Positions 26,721 to 37,087 of a stretch of 64,000 nt of DNA are shown here, piece after piece (position 1 is the stretch's first letter; each line of letters starts with the position of its first letter). The notes beneath the pieces are model-generated. The model was not told the origin of the DNA, made no database searches, and worked only from the letters and a program-made list of their open reading frames with translations. Position numbers and translations under genes: made by a program. The stretch comes from Kaistia dalseonensis (lineage in GTDB: Bacteria; Pseudomonadota; Alphaproteobacteria; Rhizobiales; Kaistiaceae), in the NCBI RefSeq assembly GCF_030814715.1, contig NZ_JAUSVO010000003.1:310001-374000 (forward strand), written 5' to 3'.

Positions 26721-27773
26721 ATGCCGAAACAGACGGGTATCAGGGCGCCGGGGCCCTCGATCACTGATGTCGCGCGTGAGGCCGGCGTCGCGACCTCGAC
26801 GGTGAGCCGGGCTCTGACGATCCCCGGCCGCGTCGCCGAGCCGACCCGCCTCAAGGTCGAGGCGGCGGCGCGCAAGCTCGGCTACACCGCCAACCAGACG
26901 GCGCGTAATCTGCGTGTCGGCGTCCCGCGCACGATCATGATCGTGCTTCCCGACGAGATCTATATCGGCGCCTCGCAGACCGTTTCCGAGGTGCTCCGGG
27001 CGACGGCCGAAGGCCTCACCGACCGCGGTTTCTCGCTTCTCATCGCCAATGTCTCCCGAGCGGCCGACACTGACGCGCATATCCTCTCGGTCGCGCAGGG
27101 GGGAACCGTCTCCGGCGTGCTGCTCATGGCGAGCGATATGCCGAAGGCAGAGGGCCGCAGCCTCGCCGACACCGGGCTTCCCATCGTCTCGCTGCATTTC
27201 GATCTGTCCGGCGAGGGCGTGCCGAGCGTCGTGAGCAATGATCACGACGCCATCGCCGAGGCGACGCGGGCGCTGGTCGCGCTCGGTCACCGGCGCTTCC
27301 TCTATATTCGCGGCACGCTCGGCAACTATCACGAACGCGAGCGCCTCGCGGGCGTCCGCGATGCACTCGCCCAAAGCGGCCTGCAGGAAGGCGCACTTCA
27401 CCTCAGCCAAGGCGACTTCAACTTCAGCGGCGGCATTGCGGCGGCGAAGGATTTCCTGGCCCTCCCCGCGGACGAGCGGCCAACGGCCGTGGTCTGCGCG
27501 AATGACGATATGGCCATCGGCTTCATGCGCAGCGTCGTCGATGAGGGTGTCCGAATTCCCGAGGACGTCTCGGTGATCGGCTTCGACGGGGCGGCCGTCG
27601 CCCCCTTCCTGACACCGGCCCTTGCGACCATCCAGCAGGATACGCCCGGACTCGGACGCCGGGCCGCGACGATCCTGATGGACATGGTTCTTGGCGAGCA
27701 ACTGCACAACGAGCAGCGCTTCGTGGTGCCCGCCACCCTCGTCCTGCGCGAAAGCGTCGGGCCGTTGCTGTAG
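26721..27773 (+). CDS. LacI-family transcriptional regulator of the sugar cluster
   Basis: About 350 residues. The N-terminal helix-turn-helix TDVAREAGVATSTVSRAL with a hinge helix (RKLGYTANQTARNLR) precedes a periplasmic-binding-protein-like sensor domain (SNDHDAIAEATRALVALGH, then VCANDDMAIGFM and VIGFDGAAVAPFL). I start at MPKQTG (26721), preceded by a GGCGGCGAAG stretch; an ATG at 26685 would add 12 residues. It lies 104 bases after the GMC gene on the same strand. It probably binds the palindrome at 24786-24797 and responds to the imported sugar. Confidence 0.92.
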   Translation: MPKQTGIRAPGPSITDVAREAGVATSTVSRALTIPGRVAEPTRLKVEAAARKLGYTANQTARNLRVGVPRTIMIVLPDEIYIGASQTVSEVLRATAEGLTDRGFSLLIANVSRAADTDAHILSVAQGGTVSGVLLMASDMPKAEGRSLADTGLPIVSLHFDLSGEGVPSVVSNDHDAIAEATRALVALGHRRFLYIRGTLGNYHERERLAGVRDALAQSGLQEGALHLSQGDFNFSGGIAAAKDFLALPADERPTAVVCANDDMAIGFMRSVVDEGVRIPEDVSVIGFDGAAVAPFLTPALATIQQDTPGLGRRAATILMDMVLGEQLHNEQRFVVPATLVLRESVGPLL

Positions 27774-27980
27774 GCCGGTTCCGTCATTCAGGCCGCGGGC
27801 CGACGCCCTCGCCGGCGCCCCCGAGGCGCTGCTAGCCAGCCGAACACAAGAAAGAGAGCAGCCGGCCGCTCGATTGCGACCGATCGGCAAAACCACTATG
27901 GTCCGCTCTCATTTCGGAATCCGCCCCCTTTTTGACACCGATGAGCCGCCGCTTCCGGCGGCGCGCAATGATTTGGCCGC

Positions 27981-29486
27981 ATGACAATGGACGCCACACT
28001 CTCTCCGCCCCAGGCACGGGCTGAGCTCGACGACGCAACGAAGCGGACGATCGTCTTTGGCGTTCTGCTCGCCATGCTGCTCGCGGCCCTCGATCAGACG
28101 ATCGTTGCGACCGCATTGCCGACCATCGGTCGCGACTTGGGCGACCTGCAGAACCTCTCCTGGATCGTGACCGCCTATCTGCTGTCGTCGACGGCCGTGA
28201 CGCCGCTCTATGGCAAGGTGAGCGACATTTACGGTCGCCGGACCACGCTGCTGACCGCGATCGGCATCTTCATCCTCGGGTCGATCGCCTGCGCGCTGGC
28301 GCCGAGCATGCTGGCGCTGATCATCGCGCGCTTCGTCCAGGGGCTCGGCGGCGGCGGGCTGATCTCGCTTGCCCACACCATCATCGGCGATGCGATGTCG
28401 CCGAAGGAACGCGCCCGCTATATGGGCTATTTCGGCGCCGTCTTCGCGCTCTCCAGCATGGCCGGGCCGGTACTCGGCGGCGTCCTCTCGCAGGCGTTTC
28501 ACTGGTCGCTGATCTTCTGGATCAATATTCCCCTCGGTCTGCTCGCCTTCGCCATGACGGCAAACGCGCTCCGCAAGCTGCCGCGCCATGAGCGGCCGCA
28601 CCGGATCGATGCGATCGGCGCGCTGCTGCTGGTGCTCGCCTCGGTGCTGCTGCTGCTGGCGCTGAGCTGGGGCGGCGTGACCTATGCCTGGGATTCGCCG
28701 ACCATTCTCGGCATCATCGCGGCGTCGATCGTCGCCTGGGTGCTGTTCGTGATCCGCCTGCTGACCGCGCCCGAGCCGTTCCTGCCGCTCGGCGTCCTCG
28801 GCGACAAGGTCGTCGCCTATGCGACGCTGGCGGGCTTTTTCGGCATCGGCACCATGGTCGGCTTGTCGATCTACCTGCCGCTCTTCTTCCAGTCGGTGCT
28901 GCATCTGACGGCGGGCGCCTCGGGCGTCGCGCTGATCCCGCTTTCGATCTGCACGGTCATCGGGGCGCAGTTCTCCGGCCGCGTCATGGCCCGTGTCGAG
29001 CACTATAAGCGGACGCCGCTGATCGGCCTCGGCGTCGCCGCCGTGACCACGGGCATTCTCGCCGTCGTCAGCCATTCGGCGAGCCTGATTGAGATCGAGG
29101 TGCTGCTCTCGATCATCGGCCTCGGGCTCGGGACGCTGTTCCCGGTGACGATCGTGGCCGTGCAGAACGCCGTTCCCCCGCATCACATGGGTTCGGCGAC
29201 GGCGACAGTGAATTTCATGCGTTCGCTCGGCAGCGCTATCATCGTCGCGACCTTCGGCGCGATCTTCCTCGGCGGCGTCGGTGCGATTGCGGGGGCGAGC
29301 GGTACCTCGGTCGAGGAGAAGATCGCCTCGGCGACGGCGGCCGGCGTGTCGCTCGGCGGCGCCTTCAGCGGCGTATTCACCGCCGCCGCGATCGGCATTC
29401 TGGCCGCGTTCGTGCTGCTCCTGCTGATGGAACAGCGCCCGATCCGCGGCCAGGCACCGGCCACCAGCTCGGCGCTGGAGCTCTGA
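27981..29486 (+). CDS. DHA2-family multidrug exporter (14 TMS)
   Basis: 501-residue MFS exporter. Helix 1 carries AALDQTIVATALPTIGRDL, the DHA2 hallmark with Asp. Motif A follows as GKVSDIYGRRTTLL, and motif C as SSMAGPVLGG. About 14 hydrophobic segments are seen. There is no adjacent adaptor protein or regulator, so it probably works alone in the inner membrane. The start may be the ATG at 27981 or the one two codons later. The 207 bases upstream show no clear gene. Confidence 0.92.
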   Translation: MTMDATLSPPQARAELDDATKRTIVFGVLLAMLLAALDQTIVATALPTIGRDLGDLQNLSWIVTAYLLSSTAVTPLYGKVSDIYGRRTTLLTAIGIFILGSIACALAPSMLALIIARFVQGLGGGGLISLAHTIIGDAMSPKERARYMGYFGAVFALSSMAGPVLGGVLSQAFHWSLIFWINIPLGLLAFAMTANALRKLPRHERPHRIDAIGALLLVLASVLLLLALSWGGVTYAWDSPTILGIIAASIVAWVLFVIRLLTAPEPFLPLGVLGDKVVAYATLAGFFGIGTMVGLSIYLPLFFQSVLHLTAGASGVALIPLSICTVIGAQFSGRVMARVEHYKRTPLIGLGVAAVTTGILAVVSHSASLIEIEVLLSIIGLGLGTLFPVTIVAVQNAVPPHHMGSATATVNFMRSLGSAIIVATFGAIFLGGVGAIAGASGTSVEEKIASATAAGVSLGGAFSGVFTAAAIGILAAFVLLLLMEQRPIRGQAPATSSALEL

Positions 29487-29521
29487 CGGCAGGCTATCGT
29501 CGTCCGCCCCATGAAATGCAA

Positions 29522-29548
29522 ATGGCAGGCTGTCGGCCAGCCTGCCAT
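29522..29548 (-). terminator. Terminator between convergent MFS and aceB genes
   Basis: Perfect 11-bp stem ATGGCAGGCTG / CAGCCTGCCAT with a 5-base loop in the 91-base convergent gap. On the minus strand it is followed by a T-rich stretch (TTTGCATTTC), so it best serves aceB, but it can end both transcripts. Confidence 0.7.
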
Positions 29549-29577
29549 CCGATATGGTTCCGCAGTGATCCCGGCGC

Positions 29578-31173
<1,596 letters not shown>

Positions 31174-31215
31174 GGATCAGCTCCTCGGATTGGCACCTTG
31201 GAGGCGACTATGGCA

Positions 31216-31243
31216 CGCGCCGGTCTTCAACAAAACCGGCGCG
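31216..31243 (-). other. Hairpin between thiE and aceB
   Basis: Perfect 9-bp inverted repeat CGCGCCGGT / ACCGGCGCG with a 10-base loop, in the 110-base gap. It may end the thiM-thiE transcript, though no T run follows, or lie in the aceB leader. Confidence 0.45.
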
Positions 31244-31283
31244 AACAGGGCAGAACTTTTTCTAAATTGGAACAAGTCGCCCG

Positions 31284-31928
31284 CTATTCCGCACGATAGC
31301 GCGCGATGCGCTCGGCGAAGGACGACGCCGCAGCCGCAGGATCGTCCGCCGCCATGATCGCCGAGACGATGGCGAGGCCATCGGCCCCCGCGCCCAGCGT
31401 CGGTTCGACATGGTCGGCCTTGACGCCACCGATCGCGACGACCGGTTTCGGGCTGGCGGCAACCATGGCCGCGAGCCCGTCAAAGCCGATCGGCGCCGCT
31501 GCATTGGGCTTGGTCGCAGTGGCGAAGATCGGCCCGACGCCGAGATAATCGGCATAGGCGACGTCGCTCGCCTCGAGTTCCGGAAAGGTCGAAACGGAGA
31601 GACCGAGGATGCGATCCGGCCCGATCAGGCCGCGGACCATCGAAGCCGGCATGTCGCTCTGCCCGACATGGACGCCGTCCGCATCGATGGCGAGGCAGAC
31701 ATCGACGCGGTCATTGATGATGAGCGGAATGCCCCGCGGCTTCAGCAGCTGAAGCAGCGCGGTCGCGGTCTCGATCAGATGGCGGGTCTTGTTGTGCGGA
31801 TCGCGCAATTGCACCAGCGTGACGCCGCCCTCGATCGCCGCGCGGACGGTTTCGACCACGCCGCGCGGGCCGGCGAGGCCCTCATCGGTGACGAGATAGA
31901 GCGAGAGATCGAAGGGACGCGCCATCAC
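31284..31928 (-). CDS. thiE: Thiamine-phosphate synthase
   Basis: 214-residue TIM-barrel enzyme that couples hydroxymethylpyrimidine diphosphate with thiazole phosphate. Signature pieces are TLVQLRDPHNKTR near 36-48, HVGQSDMPASMVR near 90-102, the phosphate loop GVGPIFATATKP and GGVKADHV. The start overlaps the thiM stop by four bases. With thiM it forms a salvage unit under the TPP riboswitch at 32838-32931. Confidence 0.95.
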   Translation of the reverse strand: MMARPFDLSLYLVTDEGLAGPRGVVETVRAAIEGGVTLVQLRDPHNKTRHLIETATALLQLLKPRGIPLIINDRVDVCLAIDADGVHVGQSDMPASMVRGLIGPDRILGLSVSTFPELEASDVAYADYLGVGPIFATATKPNAAAPIGFDGLAAMVAASPKPVVAIGGVKADHVEPTLGAGADGLAIVSAIMAADDPAAAASSFAERIARYRAE

Positions 31929-32755
31929 GCCGCCTCCGTCTCGAGGACGCTGATGGCGGCCCGGCGTTCGAGCATGGCGGCATCGACCGCGTAGAGCGCG
32001 TCGCAGAGCTCGGCCGGAAGATGGCCGGGTCCGGCGACATGGGTCGATGCCTCGGCACCGGCCGCGGCATAGACCGCGAGCGCATAGACGGCCGCCTCCA
32101 GGGGCGGACGGACGGCTGCAAACGCACCCACGGTCGCGGAGAGCGCGCAGCCGAGCGCCGTCGAGAGTGGCATCAGCATATCGCCACCCTCGATCGCGAC
32201 GACGATCGCCCCATCGGTCACATAATCGGTCTCGCCCGTGATCGCGACGACGGCGCCGGTGGCGAGCGAAAGCGCCTTGCCGGCTTCGATCGCCGCATCG
32301 GAGGCGGCGGTCGAATCGACGCCCTTGCCCCCTGCCCCGGCAGCACCCGCGAGGCTCATGATCTCGCTGGCATTACCGCGAATGATCGCGGGCTTCAGCC
32401 GGCTGAGCTCGACCGCGAGATCAGTGCGGAACTTGGTCGCGCCGCAGCCGACCGGATCGAGCACCCAGGGCTTGCCGAGGGCTACGGCCTGCGTCGCCGC
32501 GCGGCGCATGCCCTCGACCCAGGGCGCCGACAGCGTGCCGATATTGATGACCAATGCGCTCGAAATGGCGACGAAATCCTCGACCTCGTCGACCGCATGC
32601 ACCATGGCCGGCGACGCGCCGACGGCGAGCAGCACATTGGCCGAGATCGTCATGGCGACGTAATTGGTGATATTCTGCACGAGCGGCCGCGCGGCGCGCA
32701 TGTCGTCGAGAGCCTTGGCGGCTGCGGCAATGCTGAATTCGGTATGATCTGACAT
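31925..32755 (-). CDS. thiM: Hydroxyethylthiazole kinase
   Basis: 276-residue ribokinase-like enzyme that phosphorylates the thiazole moiety for thiamine salvage. Matches include NITNYVAMTISANVLLAVGA near 29-48, WVLDPVGCGATKFR near 95-108 and RGNASEIMSLAG. The anion-hole region reads STALGCALSATVGAF rather than the more common GTGCMLS, a modest deviation. It is first in the thiM-thiE pair, with no thiD nearby. Confidence 0.94.
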   Translation of the reverse strand: MSDHTEFSIAAAAKALDDMRAARPLVQNITNYVAMTISANVLLAVGASPAMVHAVDEVEDFVAISSALVINIGTLSAPWVEGMRRAATQAVALGKPWVLDPVGCGATKFRTDLAVELSRLKPAIIRGNASEIMSLAGAAGAGGKGVDSTAASDAAIEAGKALSLATGAVVAITGETDYVTDGAIVVAIEGGDMLMPLSTALGCALSATVGAFAAVRPPLEAAVYALAVYAAAGAEASTHVAGPGHLPAELCDALYAVDAAMLERRAAISVLETEAA

Positions 32756-32837
32756 TCACTGTCGTCCTTGCTTGGGCGCAGGACGGAAGACGGCTTCGGC
32801 GCTTCTTGTCGAGGCGAATGATCGCCTCGCGCCTTTG

Positions 32838-32931
32838 CTCAATCCCTCCGCCGGCATGATCCGGATCAGGTTCGCGGGTTAGTCCGAAGACCTCTCAGCC
32901 AGGATCCGAAGCCGGATCAGGGCACCCCGAT
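32838..32931 (-). promoter_or_regulatory. TPP riboswitch (THI element) of thiM-thiE
   Basis: On the minus strand the thi-box hallmarks are in order: a 5' GGGGTGCCC arm, CTGAGA (plus-strand 32893-32898), and the conserved ACCTGATCCGGATCATGCCG segment with the closing GGAGGGA near 32841-32847. It lies about 80 bases before thiM. By family knowledge it binds thiamine pyrophosphate and lowers expression. The ~80-base expression platform was not resolved. Confidence 0.95.
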
Positions 32932-33057
32932 GAGACGGCGGCAAACTAGCATGGTGAGGCCTGAGCGCAAGCCTTGTGCGTATCGCCAGGACGTGGCCAC
33001 ACCATTGCGTCGACGAAGCGCAGGCGCGAAGCTGGTGCACCAGGCAAGGAAGAAACG

Positions 33058-33660
<603 letters not shown>

Positions 33661-33781
33661 CAGGCGCGACGCCGCACAGCCGGCTGCTGTCTCGCCCCAT
33701 GCAGCACCATGCCGCCGTCGCCGCTGGTTTGCGCACCCGCGCCGAACTGATAGACCTCGTGGGTCGACAGGATCATTTGGC

Positions 33782-34162
33782 TTGAACGCAGCACGGCGCC
33801 AGGGACTTTCTGTAGAGGTGACACTGCTCGTCGCCCTGCTGCTGCTCGTCCAGGCGTTCTTCAGCGGACTTTCGATCGGCTCGAAGGCCGTGGCCGCCGA
33901 ACTGGCTACAGGCGTGCTCTGCTCGACCATCGGCACGAGAAGCGCCCCGATCGAGCAGCCGGCCGGGCGGAATCATCTGGTCGATTGCTGCACGCTCGGC
34001 TGCAGCATGGTCGGCGGCCAACCGCTGCCCGAGACGGCCGCGCTGCCCTTCGCCACGGCACGCCCCGTAGCCGCCGGTCTGCGCGGACGACTGGATGCAG
34101 CCGGATTGCAGCGCGCCGAGCTCGCACCGCTCCACACGCGTGCTCCGCCGCGTGTGAGCTGA
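33782..34162 (+). CDS. DUF2946-like small membrane protein, copper cluster
   Basis: 126-residue protein with one N-terminal hydrophobic helix (VTLLVALLLLVQAFFSGLSI) and cysteines C47, C69, C70 and C74 in LVDCCTLGCSM. The pattern and position before PCuAC and SCO genes match DUF2946-type proteins, thought to help copper handling. It starts with TTG at 33782, ten bases after an AGGA site; a GTG at 33821 is the alternative. The assignment rests on layout and cysteine pattern, so it is moderate. Confidence 0.7.
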   Translation: MNAARRQGLSVEVTLLVALLLLVQAFFSGLSIGSKAVAAELATGVLCSTIGTRSAPIEQPAGRNHLVDCCTLGCSMVGGQPLPETAALPFATARPVAAGLRGRLDAAGLQRAELAPLHTRAPPRVS

Positions 34163-34244
34163 TCCCGACAAACGGCCTTCGCCCTTCATCGCGCCGCGTC
34201 AGCATGGCTGCGCGGCCGTTCTCGATCTTCCTGGACGTCTTTCC

Positions 34245-34784
34245 ATGTTTGGTTCCCTCGTCTCCCTTCGCCGCGCCGCGCTCGGTCTCGCCGCGCTGGC
34301 CCTGCTTTCCATCAGCGCCGAAACCGCCTCCGCCCATGACTTCAAGGCCGGCGCCATCACGATCGACCACCCCTGGTCGCGCGCGACGCCGCCCGGCGCC
34401 TCCGTCGGCGGCGGCTATCTGACCATCACCAATGATGGCGACACACCCGACCGCCTCGTCTCGGCGACCATTTCGGCGGCCGACCGCGCGGAAATCCACG
34501 AAATGGCGGTGAAGGACGGCGTGATGACGATGCGCCCCGTGCCCGATGGCGTGGCTGTGCCCGCCCATGGCAGCGTTACCTTCTCGCCCGGCGGCTATCA
34601 CCTGATGTTCGTGAAGCTGGCGAAGCCGCTGGTGAAGGGCGAGAAGATCGCCGGCACGCTGACCTTCGAAAAGGCCGGAACCGTTGCCGTCGAATTCGAC
34701 GTCGATGCGATCGGCGCCACGCCGAAGGAGGATCATTCCGGTCATGGCGGCAACGCCATGCCGGGCATGAACATGAGCCAGTAG
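34245..34784 (+). CDS. Periplasmic copper chaperone PCu(A)C
   Basis: 179-residue exported protein. The signal peptide ends at TASA, about residue 30. The family core is HPWSRATPPGASVGGGYLTI. Copper ligands of the H(M)X10MX21HXM motif are visible as EIHEM, VMTM, and GGYHLMF. The His/Met-rich tail DHSGHGGNAMPGMNM can also bind copper. PCuAC proteins deliver Cu(I) to cytochrome oxidase together with SCO, which is encoded two bases downstream. Confidence 0.95.
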   Translation: MFGSLVSLRRAALGLAALALLSISAETASAHDFKAGAITIDHPWSRATPPGASVGGGYLTITNDGDTPDRLVSATISAADRAEIHEMAVKDGVMTMRPVPDGVAVPAHGSVTFSPGGYHLMFVKLAKPLVKGEKIAGTLTFEKAGTVAVEFDVDAIGATPKEDHSGHGGNAMPGMNMSQ

Positions 34785-34785
34785 C

Positions 34786-35394
34786 ATGGCCGGACGAACC
34801 CGGCTTCTCCTGGTCCTCACGGCGGCGATCGTCACCGTCGGGATCGCGGCCGCGGTCGGCTACAGGGCGTTCGAGACGGAAAAGGCGCCCGCTGGTTCGA
34901 CCGTGGCCAGCCTCGGCATTGGCGGGCCGATCAACCTCGTCGCGGCCAGCGGCGCGCGCTTCACATCCGCCGATCTGGAGGGCAAGCCGCATGCGATCTT
35001 CTTCGGCTTCACCCATTGCCCGAATGTCTGCCCGACGACGCTTTCGGACCTGACCCTCGATCTCGACGATCTGGGCCCGCTCGCCGACAGGCTCAAGGTG
35101 CTCTTCGTCTCGGTCGATCCGGAGCGCGACACGCCGCAGATCATGAAGGATTATCTCTCCGCCTTCGATCCGCGCATCATAGGCCTGACCGGCACGCCGA
35201 CCGAGATCGCCGCCATCGCAAAGGACTACCACGTCTTCTACGAGAAGGTGCCCACGGCCGATGGCGACTACACCATGAACCATACGGCCGGCGTCTACCT
35301 CATGAACGCCAAGGGCGAGTTTACCGGCACGATCAGCTTCGAGGAGGAGCGCGACGTGCAGATCGCGAAGTTGAAGCGTCTGGCAAACGGCTGA
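34786..35394 (+). CDS. SCO family copper-delivery protein (SCO1/SenC)
   Basis: 202-residue thioredoxin-fold protein anchored by an N-terminal helix (about residues 6-26). The copper-binding CPNVCP motif gives C78 and C82, and the third ligand is the His of NHTAGVYL, near residue 166. It helps assemble the CuA centre of cytochrome c oxidase. It directly follows PCuAC; the cytochrome oxidase genes themselves are not in the window. Confidence 0.95.
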   Translation: MAGRTRLLLVLTAAIVTVGIAAAVGYRAFETEKAPAGSTVASLGIGGPINLVAASGARFTSADLEGKPHAIFFGFTHCPNVCPTTLSDLTLDLDDLGPLADRLKVLFVSVDPERDTPQIMKDYLSAFDPRIIGLTGTPTEIAAIAKDYHVFYEKVPTADGDYTMNHTAGVYLMNAKGEFTGTISFEEERDVQIAKLKRLANG

Positions 35395-35458
35395 TTTTGC
35401 GCCATCAAACAAGAGAACGGGCGGCGGATCGCTCTGGCTGCCCGTCTCCATCGCCGCA

Positions 35459-35561
35459 AGCGCGTTTCCGCGCGAAGTGGGCACCGGTTCGCGTGAAGGA
35501 AACGCGACAGATCAAATAGATAGATCAATTCAGCCTTTCCGTGAAACGCTGAATTGATCTA
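35459..35561 (+). repeat. Bipartite dispersed repeat, copy 2
   Basis: The same 44-base constant hairpin block as at 15576: GCGTTTCC at 35462-35469 and GGAAACGC at 35498-35505. It is followed by a different perfect hairpin: TAGATCAATTCAGC (35521-35534) and GCTGAATTGATCTA (35548-35561), 14 bp with a 13-base loop. It fills most of the 211-base gap before the ADP-ribosylglycohydrolase gene. Confidence 0.85.
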
Positions 35562-35605
35562 GGCTGCGCGCCGCGCTTCGGCGCCCTCCGAGAGAACAGC
35601 AGGGA

Positions 35606-36994
35606 ATGACGATGAAGGCCTGGGAATATGCGCGCGACCTCCTCCGCAATGCGGAACCGGTACTCCTCTCGGAGGAGGAGCAGACCTGGGACGCCTCGGC
35701 GCTGATCCGCGACCAGGACGCGATCCTGAAGCTGTTCTGGAATTCGAACGTGCCGGGCTCGGGCGCGCCGGAAAGCCTCGCCGTCGCGGCGATCCAGTCG
35801 CTCGAAAACAAGGGCTATGTCGTCCCGCCGAACCAGCATCTGCTCGATGCCGGCCTCGCCGCCGTCGCGGCCAGCGATTTCGAAACGCTGCACACCGTCC
35901 ATGCCCGCCTCAAGGCCGTGATGCGCCAGGCCGTTCCCGACCCCGAGCATCCCTCGCAGAAGACCCGCCGCTTCAAGGACTTCGCCGAGTTCGAAGCCGC
36001 GATCGCATGGCCGCAGGATGTAGCAGTCGATGTCCACAGCGCCGATTTCGCCGACCGCATCGCGGCCGCATGGTGGGGCCAGATCATCGGTGCAGCAGTC
36101 GGCACCGCGCTCGAAGGCTACACGACGGAAAAGCTCAAGGCGGCCTTCGGCACGATCGATCGCTATATGCGTCCGCCGAACACCTATAATGACGACATCA
36201 CCTTCGAGCTCGCCTTCCTCTATGCCTTCGAGGAGAAGGGCTATGCGGTGACGAGCGCCGATGTCGCCGATCGCTGGGTGAGCCTCATCCCCTTCGCTTG
36301 GTCGGCCGAGGCGGTCGCGCTCGAAAACCTGAAGCGCGGCGTCTATCCGCCAGTGAGCGCCGAGGACGGCAATCCCTTCGATGAATGGATCGGCGCGCAG
36401 ATGCGCGGCGCGATCTGCGGGATGGTTGCGCCCGGCCGCCCGCATGAGGCGGCGCGCCTCGCCTGGCTTGACGGCGAGATCTCGCATACCAGCAACGGCA
36501 TTCTCGGCGAGGTCTTCAACGCGATCATCGTCGCCCGCGCCTTCGTCGAAGGTGATTTCAGGAAGATCGTCACGGAGACGGTCGCGCTCATGCCGGCCGA
36601 GACCGAATATGGCGCCGTGGTCCGCTTCGCGCTGGAGGCGGCGCAGACTTCCAATGAATGGGAAACCGCCTGGCGGCTCTGCGACGAGAAATATGTCGAA
36701 TATAACTGGATCCACGCCTATCCGAACGCGGCCGCGCAGGTGATCGCGCTCTGGTTCGGCGAGAACGATTTCGACAAGACGCTGGCCATCATCGGCGGCT
36801 GCGGCCACGACGTCGACTGCAACGCCGCGCAGATGCTCTGCGCCGTCGCGATCGCCAAAGGCTTCGCCTCGATCGACAAGCGCTGGATCGAGCCGATCGG
36901 CGACGAACTGGTCACCTATATGCGCCGTCCGGCCAAGACGACGACGAGCGCACTGATCGCCATGACGGTCGAGGCGATCCGCAAGGCGAACTGA
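35606..36994 (+). CDS. ADP-ribosylglycohydrolase family protein with N-terminal extension
   Basis: 462 residues. The C-terminal ~315 residues match the ARH/DraG fold: WWGQIIGAAVGTALEG near 153-168, a metal-site segment NDDI (195-198) and the second site GCGHDVDCN (D402, D404). In typical members the first motif is TDDT, so the Thr positions differ. The ~145-residue N-terminus (starting MTMKAWEYARDLLRN) is not recognised. Such enzymes remove ADP-ribose from proteins or small molecules or act on related N-glycosides. No ADP-ribosyltransferase is adjacent, so the substrate is unknown. Confidence 0.85.
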   Translation: MTMKAWEYARDLLRNAEPVLLSEEEQTWDASALIRDQDAILKLFWNSNVPGSGAPESLAVAAIQSLENKGYVVPPNQHLLDAGLAAVAASDFETLHTVHARLKAVMRQAVPDPEHPSQKTRRFKDFAEFEAAIAWPQDVAVDVHSADFADRIAAAWWGQIIGAAVGTALEGYTTEKLKAAFGTIDRYMRPPNTYNDDITFELAFLYAFEEKGYAVTSADVADRWVSLIPFAWSAEAVALENLKRGVYPPVSAEDGNPFDEWIGAQMRGAICGMVAPGRPHEAARLAWLDGEISHTSNGILGEVFNAIIVARAFVEGDFRKIVTETVALMPAETEYGAVVRFALEAAQTSNEWETAWRLCDEKYVEYNWIHAYPNAAAQVIALWFGENDFDKTLAIIGGCGHDVDCNAAQMLCAVAIAKGFASIDKRWIEPIGDELVTYMRRPAKTTTSALIAMTVEAIRKAN

Positions 36995-36996
36995 CC

Positions 36997-37062
36997 GAAA
37001 GGCCCGCATGGCCTTTCAGCCCCGGAACACCCATCGCATGCGACGGGTTCCGGGGCTTTCAT
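36997..37062 (+). terminator. Two tandem hairpins ending the ADP-ribosylglycohydrolase transcript
   Basis: First hairpin GAAAGGCC / GGCCTTTC (36997-37017) lies right after the stop. The second, AGCCCCGGAAC (37018-37028) and GTTCCGGGGCT (37047-37057), has an 18-base loop and is followed by TTTCATTT. The second looks like the intrinsic terminator. Confidence 0.8.
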
Positions 37063-37087
37063 TTGGTGCCGTCGTGCGACGACGGCA

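Noticed and set aside
27909-29186. 425-codon minus frame antisense to the DHA2 exporter
   Set aside because: Composition is shadow-like (Arg, Asp, Glu, Gln) and the sense gene has clear motifs.
31174-32935. tRNA or other small RNA gene in the thi region or elsewhere
   Set aside because: Apart from the TPP riboswitch no cloverleaf or known RNA motif was found in intergenic sequence.
35525-37009. 494-codon minus frame opposite the ADP-ribosylglycohydrolase
   Set aside because: Shadow frame without motifs; runs through the dispersed repeat.
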